From NCBI GenBank assembly GCA_039969155.1, contig JBDVOJ010000102.1:9805-73804 (forward strand): a DNA stretch of 64,000 bases, written 5' to 3'. Position numbers and translations under genes: made by a program. Shown here piece after piece: positions 7,295 to 15,150 of this stretch. Each line of letters opens with the position of its first letter. Within the stretch, counting starts at the first letter, position 1. The notes beneath the pieces are model-generated. The model was given only the letters and a program-made list of their open reading frames with translations, ran no database searches and was not told the DNA's origin. Source of the DNA: GCA-002733465 sp039969155. GTDB taxonomy: Bacteria > Pseudomonadota > Gammaproteobacteria > Enterobacterales > Kangiellaceae.

Positions 7295-9103
7295 ATGACC
7301 AATATAAACATTGAATCACCACTTCGAATTGCCCGATTCGACCTTTCGTTGCAATGCCTCTGTGCCTCTAAATCTTGGAGGCAGACAATACAAACTGCTA
7401 ACTCTCGGCAAAAAGCAGACTCCAATAAGAACCTTTCTCAATTATTTGTCTCGCAAGATGATTCTGACCTAAAAACTAGCCTTGACTTACTAGCGACTAG
7501 TGGCCAAGCAATCAATGAAATGCCTGTGGTACTAATAGGTGAATCGTTTGATAAGGCGTTTTCGCTCACTGTTTGGCAAGAACCTGATTCCGATAACTCA
7601 AAAGTGCTAATAGCGTTATTACTGGATAAGAATTGCGCTTTACCAAAAGATGAACTCGACAGAATGAGACGGCTTTATCAACTCGTTCTGGATTCTGCAG
7701 GCGAAGGGATCTACGGTTTGGATAAAGACGGCAGAGCAACCTTTGCTAATGCAGCGTCTACCAAGATACTCGGTTGGCAAGCCGAAGATCTTTTCGACAA
7801 ACCGGTGCACGAAATTCATCACCATACTCGAGCAGATGGCTCACCATTCCCTAAAGAAGAGTGCTCTATTTACGCGGCGCTTCAAGATGGCGAAGTCCAT
7901 CGGGTAGACGATGAAATATTTTGGCGACACGATGGTTCAAGTGTCCCAGTAGAATACATTTCTACACCAATTATTGAAGATGAAGAAATCCAAGGAGCGG
8001 TAATAGTTTTCAGAGACATAAGCCAGCGTAAAGCGCTTGAGGATAAACAACGCCAAGATTTTCAGCATATAAAACAGCTTAAAGAAGAACTTGAATTAGA
8101 GCGAGATTATCTTCGAGATGAAATTAATGTGACGACGAATTTTGGCGAAATTATTGGCGATAGTCCCGCTTTACAAAGAACGTTAAGTCAAATTGAAGCC
8201 GTTGCTGACACGCCTTCCAATGTTTTGGTATTGGGTGAGTCAGGAGTAGGGAAAGAAATGATTGCTAGGGCGATCCATTGCCAAAGTAGTCGACGTCAAT
8301 CACCGTTGGTTAAGGTCAACTGTGCATCTATTCCGAAAGACTTATTCGAAAGTGAGTTTTTTGGACATCGAAAAGGCGCCTTTACCGGAGCACACAGAGA
8401 TAGAGTTGGCAGACTACAATTAGCAAACGGTGGAACTTTATTCCTCGATGAAGTTGGCGAAATCCCAATCGAGCTTCAAGGCAAACTGCTGCGCGCACTG
8501 CAAGAGCATGAATTTGAACGAGTTGGTGACGAGCAAACGATTAAGGTGGATGTAAGAATTGTCGCAGCAACAAATCGAGATTTAAAGGCTGAAGTTTTAG
8601 CTGGTAACTTTAGAGAAGACTTGTATTATCGATTAAGCGTGTTTCCTGTTTCTGTACCACCACTAAGAGAGCGTTCAAGAGATATTGCGCCATTGGCTCA
8701 GCATTTTTTGAATCTAAGTTGCGAGGAACTACGCCGACCCGAAATGAGAATTACCAATGCACAAATAGAAATGCTTAAACTACATGACTGGCCAGGTAAT
8801 ATCAGGGAGCTTAAAAATGTCATTGAAAGAGCAGTTATTTTGAGTAAAGCGCAAAAACTAAGGCTTGATTTAGCGATGCCAGATGGATTGATTGATTCGA
8901 ATATCTCTCAGGAAGATGAGCTACAATCAAATGAAGATTTTTTAACCGAAAATGAATTTCGAGAATTCGAAAAACAAAATTTAATTCGAGCCCTGAATGC
9001 CGCTGATTGGAAAATAGCGGGTGAATCTGGAGCCGCTAAACTTTTAGGTCTTAAGCCATCAACTCTAACTTACAGAATGCAACAGTTTGGAATTAAAAGA
9101 TAG
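7295..9103 (+). CDS. PAS-containing sigma-54 dependent transcriptional activator
   Basis: A 602-residue bacterial enhancer-binding protein. The first 125 residues carry no domain I recognise; residues about 128-250 form a PAS domain (DSAGEGIYGLDKDGRATFANAA, GAVIVFRDISQRK). A short coiled coil leads to an AAA+ domain with Walker A GESGVGKE (about 314), the sigma-54 contact loop GAFTGAH (about 360) and LFLDEVGEI. A Fis-type helix-turn-helix ends the protein (AAKLLGLKPSTLTYRMQQ). I choose ATG 7295, which has GGAG 10 nt upstream; an in-frame ATG at 7235 would place the 18-bp operator dyad inside the gene. No receiver domain is present, so the signal is probably sensed directly by the PAS or N-terminal region. 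Confidence 0.9.
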   Translation: MTNINIESPLRIARFDLSLQCLCASKSWRQTIQTANSRQKADSNKNLSQLFVSQDDSDLKTSLDLLATSGQAINEMPVVLIGESFDKAFSLTVWQEPDSDNSKVLIALLLDKNCALPKDELDRMRRLYQLVLDSAGEGIYGLDKDGRATFANAASTKILGWQAEDLFDKPVHEIHHHTRADGSPFPKEECSIYAALQDGEVHRVDDEIFWRHDGSSVPVEYISTPIIEDEEIQGAVIVFRDISQRKALEDKQRQDFQHIKQLKEELELERDYLRDEINVTTNFGEIIGDSPALQRTLSQIEAVADTPSNVLVLGESGVGKEMIARAIHCQSSRRQSPLVKVNCASIPKDLFESEFFGHRKGAFTGAHRDRVGRLQLANGGTLFLDEVGEIPIELQGKLLRALQEHEFERVGDEQTIKVDVRIVAATNRDLKAEVLAGNFREDLYYRLSVFPVSVPPLRERSRDIAPLAQHFLNLSCEELRRPEMRITNAQIEMLKLHDWPGNIRELKNVIERAVILSKAQKLRLDLAMPDGLIDSNISQEDELQSNEDFLTENEFREFEKQNLIRALNAADWKIAGESGAAKLLGLKPSTLTYRMQQFGIKR

Positions 9104-9155
9104 CGAAGCAGGATCAAAATATACCAGTTAGAGTTACGCGAAATGGAGTATTAAT

Positions 9156-9827
9156 ATGGAAATAGACTATTCAAACTACTCTTTATCTGAATTAAAAGAT
9201 GCAAGACAATCTATTGATGAATATAAGTACCCAAATCGCGTGATAGAACTTGATCAGCGAATAGCTTCTCAACAGGGTAATCGTAAGGAAATCACAGAAG
9301 CTCCCTATCAGAGATATTCAACTTTCGGCGCTCGATTTGTCGCCGGAATCATCGACGGTTTGGCAATTTCAGGTATCTCTTTCTTATTCGCCTATATAAT
9401 CGTACAGATCAGCGAAAGCCTCAACCTGCTGGTAGACTTATTTGATCTATTTTTATTTGTTGTCTATTCAATTCTAATGCACGGAACTTTCGGTCAAACC
9501 ATAGGAAAAATGATAACAGAAGTTAAAGTACTCGATGCTAAAACCGAAAAACCTATCGGTTTTAGGCAAGCAGTCATTAGAGATAGTGTACCACTGCTAT
9601 CAAGTATTTTTGTTGCTAGCATTATCTTAATATTCTCAACTAAAGATATAAATGAAAGCGATTCTACTTTGATATACAACAGCCTGATGGTGTTTGCCGT
9701 AGTGAGTTTGAGTTGGCATTTATTAGAGATTATTACCATGCTGTTCAATGCCAAGAGACGAGCAATCCACGACTATATGGCAGGCACAGTGGTTGTTAAT
9801 ATGCAAGCATCGGATGAACAAGAATAA
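9156..9827 (+). CDS. RDD family membrane protein
   Basis: A 223-residue inner-membrane protein. After about 50 polar residues comes the RDD signature region (YSTFGARFVAGIIDGLAISGISFLF), with hydrophobic segments at about 65-85, 95-112, 145-165 and 175-195, and the typical middle motif GQTIGKMITEVKVLDAKT and end motif RRAIHDYMAGTVVV. GGAG precedes the start. It follows the sigma-54 activator by 52 bp on the same strand but need not be related to it. RDD proteins are small membrane proteins, some linked to ion transport; no role can be assigned here. Confidence 0.85.
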   Translation: MEIDYSNYSLSELKDARQSIDEYKYPNRVIELDQRIASQQGNRKEITEAPYQRYSTFGARFVAGIIDGLAISGISFLFAYIIVQISESLNLLVDLFDLFLFVVYSILMHGTFGQTIGKMITEVKVLDAKTEKPIGFRQAVIRDSVPLLSSIFVASIILIFSTKDINESDSTLIYNSLMVFAVVSLSWHLLEIITMLFNAKRRAIHDYMAGTVVVNMQASDEQE

Positions 9828-9834
9828 GCCAAAC

Positions 9835-9857
9835 GCTCTCCTAATACTAAGGAGAGC
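9835..9857. terminator. Hairpin between convergent genes
   Basis: GCTCTCCT and AGGAGAGC form a perfect 8-bp stem with a 7-nt loop, between the ends of the RDD gene and the TerC gene. No strong T-run follows on either strand, so it may be a weak bidirectional terminator or simply an RNA 3'-end stabiliser. Confidence 0.5.
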
Positions 9858-9875
9858 ACGGCTCTAAATGTTTGG

Positions 9876-10652
9876 TTATAGGTTTGTCGCTTTGCTCTCT
9901 TTTTCAGCACTTCTTTGAGCTTTCTTACGACGTGCTCTTCTAGACAATATATTTAGCCCTTCAATCAACACCGAGAACGCCATTGCAGAATATATGTATC
10001 CTTTAGGTATATGTGCTCCAAAACCTTCTGCGATTAAAGTCGTTCCAATTAGCAACAAGAAGCCTAAGGCTAACATCACAATCGTTGGGTTGGCGTGAAT
10101 AAATTTAGATAAAGGCTCGGCAGCAAGCAACATTGCCAATACAGTACAAACTACTGCAACGACCATAATTGGGATATGTTCGGTCATACCAACAGCGGTA
10201 ATAATGCTGTCGACTGAAAAGACAGCGTCGAGTAATAAAATCTGCACAACTACGGTGCCAATGCTAGTTACAACAACATTGGGGTTAAGAGAGTCAGGCC
10301 CTGGATCAGGATCGACCGTTTGATGAATCTCAGAAGTCGATTTCCAAACTAGAAAAAAGCCTCCAGCTATTAATATAATATCTCGCCAAGAAAATGATTG
10401 TTCAAACAAGGTTACCACGGGATCGGTTAATTTTACGATAAAAGCAACGCCACCCAGTAGTGCTAAGCGAAGAACTAATGCAGCTGAAATACCTATACGA
10501 CGAGCTTTAGGTCTAAGCTCTTCTGGTAATTTGTTCGATAGAATGGAGATAAAGATGAGGTTATCAATCCCTAATACGATTTCCATTGTGGTTAGCGCAA
10601 TCAACGCTGCCCAAGCATTAGGGTCATTGAGTAGCGAAATTAAGTAATCCAT
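9876..10652 (-). CDS. TerC family integral membrane protein
   Basis: A 258-residue protein with about seven transmembrane segments. It carries the TerC hallmarks TTMEIVLGIDNLIFISIL near the N-terminus and LLDAVFSVDSIITAVGM in the middle, with acidic residues inside membrane segments that probably bind divalent metal. The family is linked to metal ion homeostasis, notably Mn export, and tellurite resistance. I place the start at 10652 (MDYLISLL), which has GAGG 8 nt upstream, rather than the in-frame codon 30 bp further out. Confidence 0.9.
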   Translation of the reverse strand: MDYLISLLNDPNAWAALIALTTMEIVLGIDNLIFISILSNKLPEELRPKARRIGISAALVLRLALLGGVAFIVKLTDPVVTLFEQSFSWRDIILIAGGFFLVWKSTSEIHQTVDPDPGPDSLNPNVVVTSIGTVVVQILLLDAVFSVDSIITAVGMTEHIPIMVVAVVCTVLAMLLAAEPLSKFIHANPTIVMLALGFLLLIGTTLIAEGFGAHIPKGYIYSAMAFSVLIEGLNILSRRARRKKAQRSAEKESKATNL

Positions 10653-10833
10653 TAAAGTACCTCGGGAATGATTAGACGTCAAAAATCAATTATTAAACAA
10701 AAACAGCCTGCTTACAATCCTAAGAATTACTTAGAGCCGGTTTTCAATTTAAATAAGACTGTACTAAAGATCATGGTTTGGTGGCCAAGGGACAACCCCG
10801 AGAGTATTTGTTCTCCTCGAAATCATCCACTTC

Positions 10834-12696
10834 TCACTGAGTATCTTTACACTCTTGCTCACTTCCTTGACAAGTATTCAACTGGTCCTTATCAGTTTTG
10901 TCTTGGTTCAGCACTTGCTTTAGATCTTCCAAACGTTGCTTAACAGCTACACCATAACTACGATCATCGCCCCAGACATTGGCAAGCACCTCCATTGTTT
11001 CATCGTCATGCTTTGCGAACAGTACACCGGCTCGGTTAGAGTCTTCTTCGCTATTACCCAGAAGCTTAAGCGCTTCCACTCCGAGATTAAGTGCCGAATC
11101 AAATGTTTCTCGTTTGAACGATTCAACCCCCAAGTTCAAGAGCTGATACGCATGCCGACGATCAATTGCACGTGCCACAATCTTTAATTTAGGAAAATGC
11201 TTTTTAGCAAGACCGGCCATTTCTATTATTTTGTCGGCATCATCAATGGCTATGACTAATAATTGCGCATCACTCGCTCCGGCCGCTTCCAATAAATCAA
11301 TTCGAGCTGCGTCGCCGTAAAAAACCTTATTGCCGAACCTCCGTAATAAATCAATTTGGCTTGGGCTATGATCTAAGATGGACAAATGATATCCCTGCGC
11401 AGTTAATAAACGACCGATAATCTGTCCAAATCGGCCGTAGCCAGCAATAATCACATTGTCCGTTGACTCAATCTCTTCGGGGTCTTGATAATCTTGTTTT
11501 GCGCTTCCACTTCGATTGACTAACTTTTCATAAACAATCATTAATAGCGGAGCCATTAGCATTGAAATCGCCACGACTAAGGTGGTGAGTTTTGTTTGCT
11601 CAGGATTAAGAATTTCTAAGGAAGTGGTGAGCGATAGTAAAACAAAGGCAAATTCTCCACCCTGGGCTAACGCCAAAGTGAATAATAGTTTCTGCTTACT
11701 AGACATCGAAAAAATACTAGCCAATAGATATAAAATAGCGGCCTTAATTACAATAAGCGCCGCGACTAATCCAAGCACCAATGAGAATTCTTGTGATAAC
11801 AATGGAAAGTCGATTGAAGCGCCCACAGTAATAAAAAACAAGCCTAAAAGCAGCCCTTTAAAAGGTTCGATATCTGCTTCCAATTCATGTCTGAACTCAC
11901 TCTCGGCTAGTACTACACCTGCCAAGAATGTTCCAAGTGCTGGCGACAACCCGATCTTTTGCATAATGACAGAAATAACGATCACTAGAAATAATGCAAA
12001 TATGGTAAATAACTCTCTCAGTTTTGTTTCAGCAATGTATCTAAATAGTGGTGAGGCCAGATACTTGCCCAATAAAATAATTGAAATAATCACTGCGAAC
12101 GAAATTAGAACTTGGATGTAACTGGGGTATTGTTCTATCAAACTATGACTTGCCGTATTGATGCTGGAAGGTTCTACAAATGCCAATAAGGGTAATAATG
12201 CTAATATTGGAATGACGGCAATATCTTGAAAAAGTAAAACGGAAAATGCGTTTTGACCACCGGTCAATTTTGTCCAACCTTTTTCATTTAGAGTTTGTAA
12301 AACGATTGCTGTTGAAGAAAGGGCTAACATTAAGCCAATTGCAAGAGACGCTTGCCAAGCTAAGTCAGTGAACAAAAGAACTGTAGCAAATATCGCTAAA
12401 CTGGTTAGTAACACTTGAAGTCCACCTAACCCAACGATCGAATTCCTCAATTTCCATAAACGAGAGGGTTGTAGCTCTAGCCCTACTAAAAACAACATCA
12501 TCACTACGCCAAATTCAGCGAAATGCATAACATCGGTTTGGTCCCCTACTAAACCTAACAAGTATGGCCCAATTAGAATTCCGGCGAGTAAGTATCCAAG
12601 CACAGAGCCTAAGCCCAAGCGTTTAGCTACCGGAACTGCAATCACTGCGGCGGCTAGATAAATTACGGCCATTTCAAGCATAGTGTTTATATCCAT
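10834..12696 (-). CDS. KefB/KefC-type monovalent cation:proton antiporter (CPA2) with TrkA-N domain
   Basis: A 620-residue inner-membrane transporter. Residues about 1-385 form the CPA2 exchanger domain of 12-13 hydrophobic segments (GYLLAGILIGPYLLG, VVMMLFLVGLELQPSRLW, LFQDIAVIPILALLPL). Residues about 410-530 are a Rossmann TrkA-N domain (IIAGYGRFGQIIGRLL, VFYGDAARIDLLEAAGA) that in Kef channels binds NAD and glutathione adducts. Potassium efflux during electrophile attack is the known Kef function; the neighbouring GST, glyoxalase-fold and redox operon genes make that role attractive here. No sigma-54 promoter was found upstream. Whether it is a Kef or another CPA2 member is not certain. 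Confidence 0.9.
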   Translation of the reverse strand: MDINTMLEMAVIYLAAAVIAVPVAKRLGLGSVLGYLLAGILIGPYLLGLVGDQTDVMHFAEFGVVMMLFLVGLELQPSRLWKLRNSIVGLGGLQVLLTSLAIFATVLLFTDLAWQASLAIGLMLALSSTAIVLQTLNEKGWTKLTGGQNAFSVLLFQDIAVIPILALLPLLAFVEPSSINTASHSLIEQYPSYIQVLISFAVIISIILLGKYLASPLFRYIAETKLRELFTIFALFLVIVISVIMQKIGLSPALGTFLAGVVLAESEFRHELEADIEPFKGLLLGLFFITVGASIDFPLLSQEFSLVLGLVAALIVIKAAILYLLASIFSMSSKQKLLFTLALAQGGEFAFVLLSLTTSLEILNPEQTKLTTLVVAISMLMAPLLMIVYEKLVNRSGSAKQDYQDPEEIESTDNVIIAGYGRFGQIIGRLLTAQGYHLSILDHSPSQIDLLRRFGNKVFYGDAARIDLLEAAGASDAQLLVIAIDDADKIIEMAGLAKKHFPKLKIVARAIDRRHAYQLLNLGVESFKRETFDSALNLGVEALKLLGNSEEDSNRAGVLFAKHDDETMEVLANVWGDDRSYGVAVKQRLEDLKQVLNQDKTDKDQLNTCQGSEQECKDTQ

Positions 12697-12739
12697 GTGT
12701 TTTAATTTGGTGGCAAGGATTCAATGTAACAAGTACGAA

Positions 12740-12777
12740 GGCTAATTGGCTACAAATTTTTAACTTGATAATTAGCC
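12740..12777. promoter_or_regulatory. Inverted repeat in divergent promoter region
   Basis: GGCTAATT at 12740-12747 and AATTAGCC at 12770-12777 are exact inverted 8-bp arms separated by 22 bp, in the region between the Kef-like gene and the racemase-like gene. This may be an operator with half-sites two to three helical turns apart. No regulator gene is adjacent, so the binding protein is unknown. Confidence 0.3.
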
Positions 12778-12853
12778 GATCTGTATATTGAAAGCAGACT
12801 ATATAGTTTGATAAGTTAAGCTAAACTCGAATTAAACAAGTGCACTTGATGCT

Positions 12854-13570
12854 ATGCAAGAAAAAAAAGATTATTCTAAGTCAGGGAAACACATAGGAAT
12901 TGTAGGCTGTTCGGCCGAAGGTGCCGCGCTTTGCTATAAAACAATTTGCACAGAGTCGAGCCAATCTATGGGGTTACATATTCATCCTGAGATTTCTGTA
13001 CATACCCATTCAATGGCAGATTACGTTGTTTGCTTAGACAAACAAGATATTCAAGGGATTGGTGACATTATGTTGTCGTCAGCCAACAAGCTAGCAACAA
13101 TAGGCGCTGATTTTTTGATTTGTCCAGATAATACCATTCATCAGGCTTTTGATTATGTTGAACAGAATTCTCCACTACCTTGGTTACACATTGCACAGGA
13201 AGTTGTAAAAAGCGCGAAACAAAGAGGATTTCGAAAACTAGGTGTTTTGGGCACTCAATGGTTAACCGAGAGCAACGTTTACCCAAATAAGATTGAGGCG
13301 GCAGGCTTAGAATGGGTCAGGCCCAAAGAAGAAGCACGCCAAGCTTTGGGGCGCATTATTATGCATGAGCTGGTTTACGGCAAGTTTCTTCCCGAGTCGA
13401 TTGCTTACTTTCAAGCAGTGATTGACAATTTAAAAACTGATGGTTGCGATGCGGTGATATTAGGTTGCACCGAAATCCCATTAATCATTGATGATTCTAA
13501 CTCAAGCTTACCGACATTGGATTCAAATAGATTGTTAGCAGAGGCAGCAATTAAGTTTGCAACTATTTAG
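12854..13570 (+). CDS. Aspartate/glutamate racemase family protein
   Basis: A 238-residue PLP-independent racemase-fold protein. Motifs are HIGIVGCSAEGAALCYKT at the N-terminus, FLICPDNTIHQAF in the middle (first catalytic region) and VILGCTEIPLII near residue 210 with the second catalytic cysteine. In the first active-site region the usual N-terminal cysteine is replaced by CPDNT, where the Cys precedes the PDN motif. Amino acid racemisation of Asp, Glu or a derivative is the family activity; substrate is unknown. Single gene, divergent from the Kef-like antiporter. Confidence 0.87.
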   Translation: MQEKKDYSKSGKHIGIVGCSAEGAALCYKTICTESSQSMGLHIHPEISVHTHSMADYVVCLDKQDIQGIGDIMLSSANKLATIGADFLICPDNTIHQAFDYVEQNSPLPWLHIAQEVVKSAKQRGFRKLGVLGTQWLTESNVYPNKIEAAGLEWVRPKEEARQALGRIIMHELVYGKFLPESIAYFQAVIDNLKTDGCDAVILGCTEIPLIIDDSNSSLPTLDSNRLLAEAAIKFATI

Positions 13571-13615
13571 TGAGTTAGAGCACTGATTGAATTCGACTCT
13601 GAGCGTACGATGTAA

Positions 13616-13954
13616 TTAGGGACATGTTTGTATACTAAAGATAAAAAGTATCAGCCACATATTACCAAACCCTATGAGCATTTTCTGCGATATTCTCACT
13701 AACGCATTTATATTGGTTGAAATATACAAATGGGCTATCACTATTAGCTGAACGACCAACCAAGGTACCGAAAAATAGACAAAGCCTCTGATGCAATGTA
13801 AGTTGTCATTAGTAAAATACAAATACCAAAGTACCATTACTGGAGTTAAAGAAAACAAAATCAATAGAACTGTCGACACTACCCGTCTCCACCTTGGGTA
13901 TTCAGTATTCATCGCCCTATTTTTCAATTCTTCCCAAGCATTGTTCATGTACAA
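13616..13954 (-). CDS. Small hypothetical membrane protein, 112 residues
   Basis: Unrecognised protein with three hydrophobic stretches (about residues 25-47, 57-77, 85-107), so an integral membrane protein. The start is TTG 13954 or ATG 13948. Its start overlaps the stop of the 167-residue membrane protein gene by about 10 bp, which suggests translational coupling and joint function. Nothing else in the sequence points to a role. Confidence 0.6.
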   Translation of the reverse strand: MYMNNAWEELKNRAMNTEYPRWRRVVSTVLLILFSLTPVMVLWYLYFTNDNLHCIRGFVYFSVPWLVVQLIVIAHLYISTNINALVRISQKMLIGFGNMWLILFIFSIQTCP

Positions 13955-14448
13955 CTACTCATTGGTTCAGAACAGCGCTTAACCCTCTGGTTGATGTCTG
14001 CAGCAATAGACTCTATAGGCGCCTCGATAGAGTAAGGTTTTGGGATACTGATATAGTAAGAGTCATTATCATTACACATAATGAGTAATGCCTTACTAGA
14101 AAAGAATAATACAGAATTTATTTCAACGACTGCCGAATTTATTTGTTCTATATTTTTTGACCACAACAAACTGTTAGCCTGCTTAATTTGTATTTTTTCA
14201 TTGGTTAGATGAATACTTGGCCAGTCCTGCCACGCATTAGCATTTTTAGACTTTATCGATTGAAAATAGAAAAATATTAAAAGTACAACTGAACTAATGG
14301 CATACACCTGAACTTCTGTCTTTTCAAAAAGATAGGCTAAGAGCACTATTCCAACGAGCACAGCCAAACTAATAACCCAAAATCGCCTGTTATTTTGCTC
14401 TTCAACTTGCGGAGCTATGACATAGCTCCTGTCTATATTCTTTTGCAT
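13945..14448 (-). CDS. Hypothetical membrane protein with cytoplasmic domain, 167 residues
   Basis: Two adjacent hydrophobic segments at about residues 22-40 and 48-66 form a membrane hairpin. The soluble C-terminal part (about 75-165) has alternating beta-strand character and the pattern W..I.L.NE.I.I......W..I..I, which resembles bacterial PH-like domains of small membrane proteins; that comparison is weak. Start ATG 14448 has AAGG upstream. Coupled to the downstream 112-residue gene. Function unknown. Confidence 0.6.
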   Translation of the reverse strand: MQKNIDRSYVIAPQVEEQNNRRFWVISLAVLVGIVLLAYLFEKTEVQVYAISSVVLLIFFYFQSIKSKNANAWQDWPSIHLTNEKIQIKQANSLLWSKNIEQINSAVVEINSVLFFSSKALLIMCNDNDSYYISIPKPYSIEAPIESIAADINQRVKRCSEPMSSCT

Positions 14449-14508
14449 AAAAACCTTATGGAGTACTTGAAGACTTCTTAGTATCGATGCTAGCTTCCGC
14501 TAGCTCAT

Positions 14509-14889
14509 TTATTCACTCAGTTCTACCCGCCAAGGTGGATTTAAGCGATTCTCTCCAGCCCAGTATAGCTTAATTTTATTTCCACTCGGATCAAACAAAA
14601 TGGCCTCTCGCCACAAGTGACGTTGGTCGGTAGGTTGCTGTTTAAACTCAATTCCTTTTGATTCCAAAGTTCTTACCAACTCATCGAGCTGTTGATGTTC
14701 AAAATAAATGGTCGTTCGATGAGGTGTGGCATCAACATCTAAGCTCAGCGAAAAAGTTGCCTCTCCTTCGATAGATTCAAATCGAGCATAGTGCGGTGTA
14801 TCAACGATTTGTAAGAACCCCATGGTTCGATAGAACTGAGTCGCTCTTTGCATATCAGAAACAGATAACGTGACTTGGTTAAGATTCAT
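14509..14889 (-). CDS. Glyoxalase/VOC superfamily protein
   Basis: A 126-residue single VOC-fold protein: LNQVTLSVSDMQRATQFYRTMGF is the first beta-alpha unit, followed by a second unit with IYFEHQQLDELVRTLESKGIEF and ILFDPSGNKIKLYWAGENR, which keeps the metal-ligand-bearing end strand. I choose ATG 14889 with AGGA upstream; an upstream in-frame start would add 42 residues unlike the family and would overlap the predicted promoter. Family members act as glyoxalase I, dioxygenases or antibiotic-binding proteins; the exact reaction is unknown. A sigma-54 type promoter is predicted just upstream (14934-14949), linking it to the GST operon. Confidence 0.85.
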   Translation of the reverse strand: MNLNQVTLSVSDMQRATQFYRTMGFLQIVDTPHYARFESIEGEATFSLSLDVDATPHRTTIYFEHQQLDELVRTLESKGIEFKQQPTDQRHLWREAILFDPSGNKIKLYWAGENRLNPPWRVELSE

Positions 14890-14933
14890 AAAATATTCCT
14901 TGTGTGAAACTAAAAACTTATAGGACAAATATT

Positions 14934-14949
14934 TGCAGAATATATGCCA
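14934..14949 (-). promoter_or_regulatory. Predicted sigma-54 promoter of the VOC gene
   Basis: On the minus strand TGGCAT-ATATT-CTGCA, with the required GG-N10-GC spacing; one change from consensus in the -24 element and one in the -12 element. Predicted transcription start near 14923, 34 bases before the ATG. Confidence 0.55.
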
Positions 14950-14991
14950 ATCACAACTCCACGCACCTAGGGAGTGGCGGGGGTATTTCAA

Positions 14992-15007
14992 TCTCAAATA
15001 CCTGAGT
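14992..15007. promoter_or_regulatory. Upstream activator dyad before the VOC promoter
   Basis: TCTCAA-ATAC-CTGAGT matches the TCTCAA-N4-TTGAGA dyad of 7261-7278 in 10 of 12 arm positions and is centred about 76.5 bp upstream of the predicted start, almost the same distance as in the other two cases. Confidence 0.45.
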
Positions 15008-15087
15008 TCTAACAATTGCTGGAGATTATTTTATCAGATTATTGAGTTTGAAAGCATTCAACGCCTTTAAGTAGAGCTCTCCAACGG

Positions 15088-15101
15088 CTGATCTAGGTCA
15101 A
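15088..15101. promoter_or_regulatory. Possible FNR/ANR-like box upstream of acyl-CoA synthetase
   Basis: CTGAT-CTAG-GTCAA differs from the FNR consensus TTGAT-N4-ATCAA by one base in each half. It lies 50 bp before the start of an ADP-forming acyl-CoA synthetase, an enzyme type that gains ATP during acetate formation at low oxygen. A weak match; it could be chance. Confidence 0.35.
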
Positions 15102-15150
15102 ATCATATCTGTAAGAGTCATTTAGAATAGAATTCTATTTCTCTCATCTA

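Noticed and set aside
10668..10943. 91-codon frame between TerC and the antiporter
   Set aside because: Overlaps the 3' end of the antiporter gene, has no recognisable product and no ribosome binding site.
11582..12121. 179-codon frame antisense to the Kef-like antiporter
   Set aside because: Low-complexity Ser/Asn-rich product typical of the reverse strand of a membrane protein gene.
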